Below, one piece after another: positions 48,608 to 58,616 of a stretch of DNA of 64,000 nt; positions within the stretch are counted from its first letter, which is position 1; each line of letters starts with the position of its first letter. The notes below the pieces were generated by a model that saw only the letters and a list, made by a program, of their open reading frames with translations, was not told the origin of the DNA and made no database searches. The position numbers and the translations under genes are program-made. This DNA comes from Nocardia sp. NBC_00416 (GTDB lineage Bacteria; Actinomycetota; Actinomycetes; Mycobacteriales; Mycobacteriaceae), in the NCBI RefSeq assembly GCF_036032445.1, contig NZ_CP107932.1, forward strand, positions 7,308,729 to 7,372,728, given 5' to 3'.

Positions 48608-50017
48608 GTGGGCACCAACGAAGGCGCGTTGTGGGGCGGGCGGTTCGCCTCCGGTCCCGCCGAGGCGATGGCGGCACTGAGCAAATCGACCCAGTTCGAC
48701 TGGGTGCTGGCGCCCTACGATATCCGCGCCTCCAAGGCGCATGCCCGGGTGCTGAACAAGGCCGGGCTCCTGTCGGAGCCCGATCTGGCGGATATGCTCG
48801 CCGGCCTCGATCGGCTCGCCACCGATGTCGAATCCGGTGATTTCGTGCCGGCGGAGTCCGATGAGGATGTGCACGGCGCGCTCGAACGCGGACTGATCGA
48901 CCGGGTCGGCCCGGAGATCGGCGGCCGGCTCCGGGCCGGTCGCTCGCGTAACGACCAGGTGGCCACACTGTTCCGGATGTGGCTGCGCGACGCGGTGCGC
49001 CGCATCGCGTCCGGGCTGGTCGCGGTGGTGGACGCGTTGGCCGACCAGGCCGCCGCCCACCCGGACGCGGTAATGCCCGGTAAGACCCATCTGCAGGCCG
49101 CGCAGCCGGTGCTGCTCGCACATCACCTGCTCGCGCACGCCCATCCGCTGCTGCGCGATATCGACCGGCTGCGCGATTTCGACCGCCGGGCCGCCGTCTC
49201 CCCCTACGGGTCCGGCGCCCTGGCCGGGTCATCGCTGGGCCTGGACCCGGAGGCGATCGCGGCCGAACTGGATTTCACGGCCTCGGCCGCCAATTCCATC
49301 GACGCCACCTCCGCGCGCGATTTCGCGGCCGAGGCGGCTTTCGTGCTGGCGATGACCGGAGTGGATCTCAGCCGGATGGCCGAAGAGGTCATTCTGTGGA
49401 GTACGCCGGAATTCGGCTACATCACGCTCGCCGACGCCTGGTCCACCGGTTCGTCGATCATGCCGCAGAAGAAGAACCCGGACGTCTCCGAACTCACCCG
49501 GGGAAAAGCGGGCCGGCTGATCGGTAATCTCACCGGGCTGCTCGCCACACTGAAGGCCCAGCCGCTGGCGTACAACCGGGATCTGCAGGAGGACAAGGAG
49601 CCCCTGTTCGACTCGGTGGCTCAGCTGGAACTGCTGCTGCCCGCCATCGCGGGTCTGATCTCCACCCTTACCTTCCATACCGACCGGATGGCCGAACTCG
49701 CACCCGCCGGTTTCACCCTCGCGACCGATATCGCGGAATGGATGGTGCGGCACGGGGTGCCGTTCCGGGTCGCACACGAGGCGGCCGGGGCGTGCGTGCG
49801 CACCGCCGAGGCGCGGGGAGTCGGGCTGGACGAACTGACCGACACCGAGTTCGCCGCGATCGATCCGGCACTCACGCCGCGGGTGCGGGAGGTGCTGACG
49901 GTCGCGGGTTCGGTCGCGTCGCGCAACGCGCGCGGCGGTACCGCGGGGGAGCGGGTGGCCGAACAACTCGGCGAGATCCGGCAGGCGGTCGTGGAGATCC
50001 GGTCCTGGCTGGGCTGA
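48608..50017 (+). CDS. argH: Argininosuccinate lyase
   Basis: Cleaves argininosuccinate to arginine and fumarate, the last step. The 469-residue protein has LWGGRFASGPAEAM at the N-terminus, HLQAAQPVLLAHHLLAHAH, and the flexible-loop signature GSSIMPQKKNPDVSEL. GTG start with GGGAGAGG upstream. No ARG box is seen directly before it, so it is either weakly controlled or expressed from its own promoter. A long terminator follows. Confidence 0.96.
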   Translation: MGTNEGALWGGRFASGPAEAMAALSKSTQFDWVLAPYDIRASKAHARVLNKAGLLSEPDLADMLAGLDRLATDVESGDFVPAESDEDVHGALERGLIDRVGPEIGGRLRAGRSRNDQVATLFRMWLRDAVRRIASGLVAVVDALADQAAAHPDAVMPGKTHLQAAQPVLLAHHLLAHAHPLLRDIDRLRDFDRRAAVSPYGSGALAGSSLGLDPEAIAAELDFTASAANSIDATSARDFAAEAAFVLAMTGVDLSRMAEEVILWSTPEFGYITLADAWSTGSSIMPQKKNPDVSELTRGKAGRLIGNLTGLLATLKAQPLAYNRDLQEDKEPLFDSVAQLELLLPAIAGLISTLTFHTDRMAELAPAGFTLATDIAEWMVRHGVPFRVAHEAAGACVRTAEARGVGLDELTDTEFAAIDPALTPRVREVLTVAGSVASRNARGGTAGERVAEQLGEIRQAVVEIRSWLG

Positions 50018-50044
50018 ATCGCCGCCCGCGCACTGCCGCGGTCC

Positions 50045-50084
50045 CGCATGGCTCGCCGCTCCGGTTCGGGCGGTGAGCCATGCG
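50045..50084 (+). terminator. Long hairpin terminator of argH
   Basis: A 14-bp stem with one G-U pair (50045-50058 with 50071-50084, outer arms CGCATGGCTC / GAGCCATGCG) encloses a 12-nt loop. No U-run; typical actinobacterial form. Confidence 0.7.
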
Positions 50085-50205
50085 AGAGGCTCTGAAAAAT
50101 CTGACTACGACGATATGCGCATCTGAATATGTCACCCGGGTGGAGAGAAAACGCCCGATCGACACAGAGGAGCAGAGGCCTGCGCCGCGCGGGTGTCCGG
50201 TGTCG

Positions 50206-50793
50206 TCAGGTGTGGACCGGCGGGTTCGCACCCGCGATCTCGAGTACTCCGGCGAGCCACGGACTGAAATCGTCCGGCTGTTCGCGTAGCCGGGTGCGCA
50301 GCTCCTCCGGGCGTATCCAGCGGTGGCCGGCGACCTCGGCCGGATCCGGGGCCGGTTCGACACCGTCGAGCGAACCGACCAGGACATGGTCCCATTCGTC
50401 CTCGACGAACCCGGTGCGCGGATCCTCGGCCCGGTACCGGTACACGCCGACCTCGGTCAGCGGAACCCGCAGGCCCATCTCCTCGATCAGCCGGATACCC
50501 GCGGACTCGAGTACCGGGACACCGGGCGCCGGATGGCCGCAGCAGGTATTGGACCAGCGGGCCGGGAACCGCGTCTTACCCAGCGCGCGCTGCTGTAGCA
50601 GCGTCCGGCCCGCGGTATCGAAGATCAGCACCGAGAACGCCCGGTGCGGGCGCCCGGGTGCGCGGTGCGCCGCGGCCACCGCACACGAACCGACCGTCGT
50701 ACCGGCGTCGTCCACGAGCTCGACGAGCAGGGATTCACGATCGGCGCCCGCCGTCCGGCGCGCGGGGGTCGGCGGGAGGGTCGGCTCGGTCAC
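50206..50793 (-). CDS. idi: Isopentenyl-diphosphate delta-isomerase, type I
   Basis: Interconverts IPP and DMAPP for polyprenol, menaquinone and carotenoid synthesis. The 195-residue Nudix-fold enzyme has the catalytic cysteine C85 in SNTCCGHP, the acidic metal/catalytic segment FVEDEWDHVLVG, and RLIEEMGLRVPL in place of the Nudix helix. The GTG at 50793 has TAAGGT 7 nt upstream, giving either a leaderless start or a weak AAGG site. Convergent with argH. Confidence 0.92.
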   Translation of the reverse strand: MTEPTLPPTPARRTAGADRESLLVELVDDAGTTVGSCAVAAAHRAPGRPHRAFSVLIFDTAGRTLLQQRALGKTRFPARWSNTCCGHPAPGVPVLESAGIRLIEEMGLRVPLTEVGVYRYRAEDPRTGFVEDEWDHVLVGSLDGVEPAPDPAEVAGHRWIRPEELRTRLREQPDDFSPWLAGVLEIAGANPPVHT

Positions 50794-50958
50794 GATCCCC
50801 ACCTTATCGGCGCGGGACGCGAGGGCTCCTCGAGGTGACGGGTACATGATGTAGATGTCACAACGGACCTTCGGGTGCGGCGAGCGATATGGCAGGCTTT
50901 GTGCATACCTCCAGGGTTATGAGGTATTCCACGCCACGTGTAGGGCTGGGAGCGGAAC

Positions 50959-53895
50959 GTGAAGTTGAGTGTGCGAGATTTGGCGGGGTCGGCGCGGCGG
51001 GTGTTGTCCACCGCGCAGAACGGTCTCGAAGTGATCCGGTTCGGCGGGCTGGGACGGGACACGGAATCCTCGCCGTTCGAGATCGCCGAGCGTCGGCCCA
51101 TGTACCGGTTGCGGCGCTATTTCCCCTGCGCCACCGGCGGCGGTCCGGTGGCGCTGTTCGTGCCGCCGCTCATGGTCAGCGCCGATATCTGGGACGTCAA
51201 CGGCGACGACGGCGCGGTGGGAATTCTGCACCGCAGCGGTGTCGATTGCTGGGTGATCGACTTCGGCTCCCCGTCAGCGGAGGAGGGCGGCTGGAAACGG
51301 GATCTCGCCGACCATGTGCTCGCCGTGAACAGCGCGATCGACACCGTCTGCGCGGCGACCGGGCGCAACGTGCACCTCATGGGGTATTCGCAGGGCGGCA
51401 TGTTCGCCTACCAGACCGCCGCCTACCGTGCCGGGAAAGGCATCGCCAGCATCGTGACCTTCGGGAGCCCGGTCGATATCGTCGCCGGAATGCCGCTGGG
51501 CCTGCCGCACGACGCGGTGAGCGATCTGGTGGATTTCGCCGCCGACCATGTCGTGCCCCGGCTGCCGATCACCGACCGGATGGTGCGGATCGGCTTCCAG
51601 ATGCTCGATCCGGTGAAGACCGCCAAAGCGCGGATAGATTTCCTGCGCCAGCTGCACGATCGCGAGGCGCTGCTGCCCAAGGAACGCCAGCGGCGGTTCC
51701 TGGCCAGCGAGGGGTGGATCGGTTACGCCGGGCCCGCGGCGGCCGACCTGCTGAAACAGTTCGTCGTGCACAACCGGATGATGCTGGGTGGCTTCGTCAT
51801 CCGCGATCAGCCCATCTCCCTGGCCGATTTGAAATGCCCGATCCTGGCTTTCGTCGGCGAGGTCGACGAGATCGGCCAGCCGGCGGCGGTGCGCGGTATC
51901 GTGCGGGCCGCGCCACGCGCCGAAGTGTACGAATCCACCGTGGTGTCGGGGCATTTCGGTCTGGTCGCGGGCTCCGTGGCGACCAGGTTCACCTGGCCGC
52001 AGGTTCGTGACTGGGTGGGCTGGGTCGATGGGAGCAACCCGTTGCCGGAGGAGATCGTGCCCATGTCGGAGCATGTGCCCGCGGGAGCGCCGCGGACCGC
52101 CCTGCTGCGCGCGGTGCACACCGTGGCGGCACTCGCCGAGGCCGGCGCCGAGATCGGCCGGACCATCGAACATATCGCCGGGAATACGCTGCGCGGTTCG
52201 GTCGGAGTGGTCGAGGGCGCCGCGCGGACCCTGCCCCGGCTGACCCGGCTCGGCACGATCGAGCCGCAGACCCGGATCTCCATCGGCGGGCTCATGGCCG
52301 AGCAGGCCCGCCGCTCGCCGGGCGGCGAATGCTTCCTGTTCGACGACCGGGTGCACACCCACGCCGCCGTCGATATCCGGATCGACAATGTGGTGCGCGG
52401 ACTGATCTCGGTCGGGATCCGCCCCGCGAGTCGCGTCGGGGTGGTGATGGAGACCCGGCCCAGCGCGCTGGTGACCCTGGCGGCGCTGTCCCGGATCGGC
52501 GCGGTCGCGGTGCTCATGGCGCCCGAGAGCGATCTGAGCGCCGCACTGGAGCAGACCGGGACCACGATCCTGGTATCCGATCCGGAGAACGTGCGCCACG
52601 CGGTCGCCACGGGTGCCCGGGTGCTCGTCCTGGGCGGCGGCGACGCCCGTGGACTGGCCGTTTCCGGCGCCACCGATCTGGTAGATCTGGAGCAGATCGA
52701 TCCGGAACAGGTGCGGGTGCCGGGCTGGTACCGACCGAATCCGGGACGGGCGCGCGAATTGGCGTTCATTCTGGTCGCCGGGGGCGGCGACCGCCTGGAG
52801 GTCAAATACATCACCAACCATCGCTGGGCGCTGTCGGCCTTCGGCACCGCCACGGCCGCCGACCTCGATCACAAGGACACGGTCTACTGCCTGGCGCCGC
52901 TGCACCATTCGTCCGGATTGCTGGTGAGTCTGGGCGGCGCTATCGCGGGCGGGAGCCGGATCGCGCTGGCCAGGTCGCTGGATCCGGCGCAATTCGCCGA
53001 AGAGGTCCACCGGTACGGGGTCACCGTCGTGACCTATACGTGGACGATGCTGCGGGACATCCTCGACGCCGAGGTCTTCCCCGAAGGTCACGCGCATCCG
53101 ATCCGATTGTTCATCGGCTCCGGTATGCCCCCGGGACTTTGGCGGCGCACCCTGGAACAGTTCGCGCCGGCCCGAGTCCTGGAGTTCTACGCCTCGATCG
53201 AGGGCGATGTGGTGCTGGCGAATGTGCCGGGCGTCAAGTTCGGGTGCAAGGGCCGTCCGGTGCCGGGGACGGCGCGGGTCGAGCTGGTGGCCTATGCCCC
53301 GGAGACCGGGCAGGTGCTGGTGGACGAGAACGGGTATGCCCGGCGCTGCGCGGACAACGAGGTGGGGCTGCTCATCGGCTCGGCCGGCGCGACCGTGGAC
53401 CTGTCCCTGGGCGGGTTACGCGGTGTGTTCGAACCGGAGGACTCCTGGCTGCCCACCGAGAACCTGTTCCGCCGGGACAGCGACGGTGACTACTGGCTGG
53501 TCGACCGGATCGACACGGTGATCGGGACCAGGCGCGGACCGGTGTTCACCCAGCCGATCGTCGATGTGCTCAACGATATCGCCGCGGTGGATATGGAAGT
53601 CGCCTACGGATTGCCGGCCCGCGACAGTGTTCTGGCCGTTGCCGCGGTGAGCGTGCGACCCGGGTTCCGGCTCGAGCCCGCCGATGTCACCGAGGCCCTG
53701 CGCTCACTGGCGCCGGACCAGCGCCCCGACCTGGTGTACGTGGTCGACGATATTGCGCGCAGTCCGTGGTTCCGCCCGTCGGCGCATGCGGTCCAGGCGG
53801 CGGGCGGGCCACAGCCCGGCCCGCTCACCTGGTGGTACGACCCTGCCTCGGAGAGTTACGAGGTGCTCACCGAAACCGGTGCGGCCCGGCTGTGA
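50959..53895 (+). CDS. Fusion of an alpha/beta-hydrolase (PHA-synthase-like) and an acyl-CoA-synthetase-like domain; Rv1683-type
   Basis: A 978-residue two-domain protein. Residues 40-370 are an alpha/beta hydrolase related to PHA synthase/lipase: nucleophile S144 in MGYSQGGMFAYQ, acid in LAFVGEVDEI, histidine in VVSGHFGLV. Residues 420-975 follow the adenylate-forming fold (IAPLHHSSGLLVSLGGAIAGG-like and FIGSGMPPGLWRRTLEQF...EFYASIEGD). The usual P-loop TSGTTGxPK is replaced by LVAGGGDRLEVKYITN, so adenylation activity is doubtful. M. tuberculosis Rv1683 has the same layout and is linked to triacylglycerol/acyl metabolism. GTG start. Confidence 0.87.
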   Translation: MKLSVRDLAGSARRVLSTAQNGLEVIRFGGLGRDTESSPFEIAERRPMYRLRRYFPCATGGGPVALFVPPLMVSADIWDVNGDDGAVGILHRSGVDCWVIDFGSPSAEEGGWKRDLADHVLAVNSAIDTVCAATGRNVHLMGYSQGGMFAYQTAAYRAGKGIASIVTFGSPVDIVAGMPLGLPHDAVSDLVDFAADHVVPRLPITDRMVRIGFQMLDPVKTAKARIDFLRQLHDREALLPKERQRRFLASEGWIGYAGPAAADLLKQFVVHNRMMLGGFVIRDQPISLADLKCPILAFVGEVDEIGQPAAVRGIVRAAPRAEVYESTVVSGHFGLVAGSVATRFTWPQVRDWVGWVDGSNPLPEEIVPMSEHVPAGAPRTALLRAVHTVAALAEAGAEIGRTIEHIAGNTLRGSVGVVEGAARTLPRLTRLGTIEPQTRISIGGLMAEQARRSPGGECFLFDDRVHTHAAVDIRIDNVVRGLISVGIRPASRVGVVMETRPSALVTLAALSRIGAVAVLMAPESDLSAALEQTGTTILVSDPENVRHAVATGARVLVLGGGDARGLAVSGATDLVDLEQIDPEQVRVPGWYRPNPGRARELAFILVAGGGDRLEVKYITNHRWALSAFGTATAADLDHKDTVYCLAPLHHSSGLLVSLGGAIAGGSRIALARSLDPAQFAEEVHRYGVTVVTYTWTMLRDILDAEVFPEGHAHPIRLFIGSGMPPGLWRRTLEQFAPARVLEFYASIEGDVVLANVPGVKFGCKGRPVPGTARVELVAYAPETGQVLVDENGYARRCADNEVGLLIGSAGATVDLSLGGLRGVFEPEDSWLPTENLFRRDSDGDYWLVDRIDTVIGTRRGPVFTQPIVDVLNDIAAVDMEVAYGLPARDSVLAVAAVSVRPGFRLEPADVTEALRSLAPDQRPDLVYVVDDIARSPWFRPSAHAVQAAGGPQPGPLTWWYDPASESYEVLTETGAARL

Positions 53896-55061
53896 CAGGT
53901 CGGCGGATCCGCGGCACGGCCGGATCCGCATCGGTAATCGGTGACCGCCTCGAGTATTCGGTCGAGTTGGTCACCGGTGAGCATGGGCCACAGCGGTAAC
54001 CGCACGATGGTCGCCGCGAATCGGGCGCTGCGGGTGCACGGGACCGGTGTCCGGCCGTATTTGAGGCCCGCCGCGCTGGAATCGAGAGGGACATAGTGGA
54101 ACGGCGCGACGATCCCTCGTCCGGCGAGATGCCGGATGAGCCCGTCCCGCTCTTCCTCGCTGGGCATCCGGAGATAGAACAGGTGCGCGGTATGCCGCCG
54201 GTCCGGCGGGACCGTCATCGGCACGACCCCTTGCTCGGCCGCCCACGCACCGAGCCCGGCCGCATAGGTGTGCCAGACCCGGTGCCGGGCGCGCTGGATG
54301 GTGTGGAATTCGGCGAGCTGGGCGTCGAGCACAGCGGCGTTGAGTTCGCTGGGCAGATAACTGGATCCGATGTCCTGCCAGGTGTATTTGTCCACCTTGC
54401 CGCGCAGGAACCGGGCCCGGTCGGTGCCTTTCTCCCGGATGATCTCCGCGCGGCCCATCAGGATCTCGTCGGAGAGCAGCAGCGCGCCGCCCTCGCCGCA
54501 GTGCACGTTCTTGGTGTCGTGGAAACTCTGGGTGCCCAGCGTGCCGAGAGTGCCCAGGGCGCGGCCGCGCCAGGTGCCGCCGAGGCCGTGAGCGTTGTCC
54601 TCGATGAGCGCGATCGCGTGCCGGTCCGCCAGCCGCTGTAGTGCCGCCATATCGGCGGCGACCCCGCCGTAGTGCATGACCACGATCGCCTTGGTGTGGT
54701 CGGTGACCGCCGCGGCGGCGGCCTGCGGGTCGATATTTCCGGTGGTCTCGTCGATATCGACGAACACACAGGTCGCGCCGTGCACCGCGAATGCGGCGGC
54801 GGCGGAGGTGAAGGCGAAACTCGGCACGATCACCTCGTCGCCGGGACCCAGTTCCAGCAGCAGCGCGGCCAGTTCCAGCGCGTGCGTGCACGAGGTGGTC
54901 AGCAGCACATGCGGGGAGCCGGTGATCTCGGCGAGTTTCGCGGACGCCGCCGCGGTGAACGGGCCGTCACCGTGGCAGTGGTCGGAGTCGAGTACGGCCG
55001 TCACGTTCGCCAGTTCCGCGGCGGACCGGTAGGGCCGGCTGAAGATGATCCGGTCGCTCAT
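53856..55061 (-). CDS. dTDP-4-keto-6-deoxyhexose aminotransferase, WecE/RffA-like (DegT/DnrJ/EryC1 family)
   Basis: A 401-residue PLP enzyme. It has IIFSRPYRSAAELANV, VLLTTSCTHALELAALLLELGPGDEVIVPSFAFTSAA, and LIEDNAHGLGG. The PLP lysine lies in the RffA-type motif FHDTKNVHCGEGGALL. Predicted to aminate a dTDP-4-keto sugar, giving for example dTDP-Fuc4N. The last 40 bp overlap the convergent Rv1683-like gene. The ATG overlaps the upstream glycosyltransferase by 4 bp, forming a two-gene operon. Confidence 0.88.
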   Translation of the reverse strand: MSDRIIFSRPYRSAAELANVTAVLDSDHCHGDGPFTAAASAKLAEITGSPHVLLTTSCTHALELAALLLELGPGDEVIVPSFAFTSAAAAFAVHGATCVFVDIDETTGNIDPQAAAAAVTDHTKAIVVMHYGGVAADMAALQRLADRHAIALIEDNAHGLGGTWRGRALGTLGTLGTQSFHDTKNVHCGEGGALLLSDEILMGRAEIIREKGTDRARFLRGKVDKYTWQDIGSSYLPSELNAAVLDAQLAEFHTIQRARHRVWHTYAAGLGAWAAEQGVVPMTVPPDRRHTAHLFYLRMPSEEERDGLIRHLAGRGIVAPFHYVPLDSSAAGLKYGRTPVPCTRSARFAATIVRLPLWPMLTGDQLDRILEAVTDYRCGSGRAADPPTCHSRAAPVSVSTS

Positions 55062-56212
55062 CGCGCGGCCGCCTCGGCGGGTTGCCGCACGGTCGATCGG
55101 GGGACCTCGTCGGGTGGCCGGGGGGTGGGTGATTCGACTGTCAGATACAGCGGTTTGCCCACCAGGATGTGCAGCACCACGCCGAGGTATTCGGCGATGA
55201 GCCCCAGCGAGAACAGCACCGCGCCCGAACACAGCAGGGTGACGACGACGATCGAGGCCCAGCCCTCGGGATCACCGCCGTCACCGGCCAGCGCGGAATA
55301 GATGATCAGGCCGGCGAGGACCGCTCCGGCCAGCGCCAGCGTCACGCCGAGCAGGCTCACCAGTCGCAGACCCCGGGTTCCGGTGCACAGCACCATCTTC
55401 CAGAACAGCGAGAACAACCGCCGGTAGTTGTAGCCCGATTCGGCCCGACCCTCGGTGCGCAACCGCACCGGAACCGTCGCCGTCCGGCCGACGACCCAGG
55501 TCAGCGCGACGTCGAGATAGGCGCCGTTCCCGGCGACCTCGGCGAGCCGGCGGCCGATATCGCCGCGGATCAGCCGGTAACTCTCGAAGCGGGTCGAGGC
55601 GGGGAAGGCGAACAGGGTGGCCAGCACGAGTTTCGCGCCGCGTGAGGTGAGGTTGCGCAGCGGACCGTGCGGGCGGGTGTTGGTGGGCCGGGAGTACACC
55701 AGATCCGCACGCTCGCGGTAAGCGGCGTCGAGAAACGCGGCGATATCGCCCGGATCGTGTTGACCGTCCTCGTCCATGGTCACCACCCAGCTGCCCCGCG
55801 CGGCGGCCATTCCCGCGATGGTCGCGGCATCCTGACCGTAATTGCGGCTCAACCAGATCACTCGCACTCGCGGGTATTCGCGGGCGAGTCGCTGGAGGGC
55901 CAGATCGGACCGGTCGGGACCGTGATCGTGGACGAGCACGATCTCGTCCACCCGGAACCGGAGCCCGCCCGGCGTCTCCGTGGGCGCGGCCAGTGTGTGT
56001 AGTTCGCGCACCAGCTCGGCGATGGTCTGCTCACCGCGGTAGACCGGAACCACCACCGAGATACCGCACACTTCGGGCGAATCGGATGCCGAACCGGTCG
56101 GCGGTAACGGGGGATCGGACCACGGGAGGCCCGCACGGGTGGATGGAGCGGACGGAGACGCCGATGGCCGGTCGGTGGCCGGGGCGGAAGCGAACCTGGG
56201 AGAAGACGGCAT
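55058..56212 (-). CDS. Polyprenyl-phosphate glycosyltransferase (GT2, GtrB/DPM1-like)
   Basis: A 384-residue GT2 enzyme. The catalytic domain (SVVVPVYRGEQTIAELVREL, SRNYGQDAATIAGMAAARGSWVVTMDEDGQHDP with DxD-like metal site) is followed by two membrane helices (about 290-350) that dock it to the membrane. GtrB/ArnC enzymes load a sugar from a nucleotide donor onto polyprenyl phosphate. It pairs with the aminotransferase downstream and faces the membrane protein and GtrA genes. The N-terminal 48 residues are a Pro/Ser-rich extension. Confidence 0.88.
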   Translation of the reverse strand: MPSSPRFASAPATDRPSASPSAPSTRAGLPWSDPPLPPTGSASDSPEVCGISVVVPVYRGEQTIAELVRELHTLAAPTETPGGLRFRVDEIVLVHDHGPDRSDLALQRLAREYPRVRVIWLSRNYGQDAATIAGMAAARGSWVVTMDEDGQHDPGDIAAFLDAAYRERADLVYSRPTNTRPHGPLRNLTSRGAKLVLATLFAFPASTRFESYRLIRGDIGRRLAEVAGNGAYLDVALTWVVGRTATVPVRLRTEGRAESGYNYRRLFSLFWKMVLCTGTRGLRLVSLLGVTLALAGAVLAGLIIYSALAGDGGDPEGWASIVVVTLLCSGAVLFSLGLIAEYLGVVLHILVGKPLYLTVESPTPRPPDEVPRSTVRQPAEAAAR

Positions 56213-56378
56213 TGGCGAGATCGACTTTCGACGGCGGATAACGCGTGCCGGGTCTCGATGACGCTGGTGAGCCCGAGAAATGCGAACTCTAGCAGGTGTA
56301 CTGGGCGCGGCGCGGGTAGATCCGGTTGCGCGTCATTACGGTCGCGGAGCCGCTCGGAAACGGTAGGGTCTGGGACCC

Positions 56379-58616
56379 GTGGCGGATGGTCGAGCCGATG
56401 ATCGGCGGGATGTGCTCCGATGGGGGCTGGTGTGCGCGGCGGGAGTGCTCGCCGCCTACGTCGCTGTCCTACTGGCGAATTCCCGGCATTTCTACACCGA
56501 CGACACCGAATCCCAGTACGCGCCGCTGTGGGTGATGATCGGCCGCCGGCTGCGGGACGGGAAATTCCCTGTCATGGTGCCCGAACACTGGTTGGCCGGT
56601 AACTATGCGATCGAAGAGGCCGGACTGCTCAACCCGCCGCAACTGCTGATCGACCTGGTCGCGGTCTCGGTGGACGATCTCGCGCTGTACGCGACCGCGG
56701 TCAAATTGCTGTTCGCGGTGATCCTCGGGCTCGGCGTGTACCGGGTCTGCCTCGGCTACGGGGGTCGTCCGGCCTGGTCGGCGGTCGCCGGAGTCGCCCT
56801 TCCGTTCAGCGGTTTCCTGCTGTTCTTCGACGCCGCCAGCTGGATGACCGCGTTCACCGGAACCGCCTGGCTGGTCCACGCCTGGGCGTCGGGGGTCCGG
56901 TACGCGCGCGGGCGTGGCGGGCCGATCCCGGTTTTCGTGTTCCTCTATTTCACGTTCTCGGTCCAGTACGTGTTCCCCGCCGTCGAAGCGGCCGTCCTGT
57001 TCGGCGCGGTGTTCATCGGCGAGGTCGTGTACCAGCGTCGCTGGGCGCCCTCGGTCCGGCTGGCCCTGGTGTCGGGGTGCGCGGCGCTCGCGGGCCTGGC
57101 CACCTACCTGCCCAGCCTGCTGACCGCGGATGTCACCTGGCGTGGGGCGTCGGAGATACGCAACGACCAGTTCCTGGCGGTGCCGTGGTCGGAATCGCTG
57201 AACGCCAGCCTGCCCAGCACGCTGCCGGCCTTCACCTCCTGGTGGGGCTACGTACAGCCGCTGCCGATGGTGTACATCGCCTGGTTCCTGATCCCGGCGC
57301 TGGCGTTCGTCGACTGGAAACGCGCGGCCGAGGCGGCCCGCGAGCTGAGCGGGCCCGCGCTGTTCGCGGTTCTGACCCTGCTGTGGACCGCCGGACCCGG
57401 CACCATGGGTCCGCTGCGCTGGCCGGCGCGGGTGCTGCCGATGGTGGCGCTCGCCCTGCTGGTGCTGGTGTGCGTTCTGCTCGGCCGGTTCGGGACCGTG
57501 GCCGGGGGACAGCGCCGCGGTATCGCGGCGGGCCTGCTGATCGTCGCGTTGCTGGCGCGCTCCGCGGCGGCCGCGCCCGAGGCGGTACTCGGGCACCTCG
57601 CGGCAGCGACGGGGGTCGGGGTGCTGGGGGCGGCCGTAGTGTGGCTGGCCCGGACCCGCGGCCGGGCCGCGGCCTGTGTACTGGCGCTGGCCGCGGTGGC
57701 GCCCATCGCCTACCTCCAGGTCCACGCCGCGCAACCCACGCCGATGAGCTGGCACCTGCCGGAGAAACGCTCGGCGATGAAGGCCGCGTTCCCCGACTTC
57801 CCCGGTACCACCTTGCAATTGGGCGATCGTGCGCTGATCGATCCCGGCGAGCGCACCCTCGACGGCGCCTATGGATCGCTGGCCTTCGGGAACTATGCCA
57901 AGAACCTGGAAGCGGATTACGTGGGCGGCTACACCCCCAACGGTCACTTCTATTTCGGGCATCTGTTGTGCATGCGCTGGGACACCAGCGTCTGCCCCGA
58001 CGCCTACCGCCGGGCTTTCGCGCCCGAACCCGAGACCGGCCGCCCCCTGGTGGATCTGATGCTCGTCGACCGTGTCGTCCTGCACCGGGCGCTGTATCCC
58101 GGCGCTCGTGATCAACCCGCTCCGCCGGGCTGGAAATGGGTCGACTACCCGGGACACGAGAAGTACCTCGAGGTCCTCGAACGAGAAGGCGGCCCGGTAT
58201 CCGGTCGCACCGGGCGAATCGCGTACACCGACGGCGTCGCCACCGGCGCGCCCGCGGAATCCGACACCACCAGCCGGGTCCGGGTCGATTCGCCCAGCGG
58301 CGGCCGGATCGTCTTCGCGCGGCTGGGCTGGCCCGGATACCGCGCTCACCTGGATGGACGTCCGATTCCGATCGATGTGGTCGCGAACAGTTTCGTCGCG
58401 GTGGACATCCCGCCCGGCACCCGTGCGGCTGATCTGGAGCTCACCTGGCGGCCGCCGGGCTGGAGAATCGGGATCGCGGCCGCGGTAGCGGGATTGCTCG
58501 GTCTCGCGCTCCTCGAACTCTTGTATCGGCGCGGACGTCGCCAGGGCGGGACACCGATCCCGCCGCCCGCCGAACCGGCAGCCGACCAGCCGGATCTGGT
58601 GGCGGCCCGGCCGTGA
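56379..58616 (+). CDS. Large GT-C-like/YfhO-like membrane protein
   Basis: A 745-residue protein with about twelve membrane helices and a globular extracytoplasmic C-terminal region (about 470-700) before a last helix. The N-terminal loop ANSRHFYTDDTESQYAPLW has paired acidic residues like the catalytic loop of GT-C glycosyltransferases. Similar proteins move sugars from polyprenyl phosphate to cell-envelope acceptors. The GTG start has TAGGGT 9 nt upstream. It overlaps gtrA by 4 bp and is divergent from the GT2 gene. Confidence 0.75.
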   Translation: MADGRADDRRDVLRWGLVCAAGVLAAYVAVLLANSRHFYTDDTESQYAPLWVMIGRRLRDGKFPVMVPEHWLAGNYAIEEAGLLNPPQLLIDLVAVSVDDLALYATAVKLLFAVILGLGVYRVCLGYGGRPAWSAVAGVALPFSGFLLFFDAASWMTAFTGTAWLVHAWASGVRYARGRGGPIPVFVFLYFTFSVQYVFPAVEAAVLFGAVFIGEVVYQRRWAPSVRLALVSGCAALAGLATYLPSLLTADVTWRGASEIRNDQFLAVPWSESLNASLPSTLPAFTSWWGYVQPLPMVYIAWFLIPALAFVDWKRAAEAARELSGPALFAVLTLLWTAGPGTMGPLRWPARVLPMVALALLVLVCVLLGRFGTVAGGQRRGIAAGLLIVALLARSAAAAPEAVLGHLAAATGVGVLGAAVVWLARTRGRAAACVLALAAVAPIAYLQVHAAQPTPMSWHLPEKRSAMKAAFPDFPGTTLQLGDRALIDPGERTLDGAYGSLAFGNYAKNLEADYVGGYTPNGHFYFGHLLCMRWDTSVCPDAYRRAFAPEPETGRPLVDLMLVDRVVLHRALYPGARDQPAPPGWKWVDYPGHEKYLEVLEREGGPVSGRTGRIAYTDGVATGAPAESDTTSRVRVDSPSGGRIVFARLGWPGYRAHLDGRPIPIDVVANSFVAVDIPPGTRAADLELTWRPPGWRIGIAAAVAGLLGLALLELLYRRGRRQGGTPIPPPAEPAADQPDLVAARP

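Noticed and set aside
50080..50289. 69-codon plus-strand ORF after the argH terminator
   Set aside because: No Shine-Dalgarno sequence, and it runs antisense into idi; composition is not protein-like.
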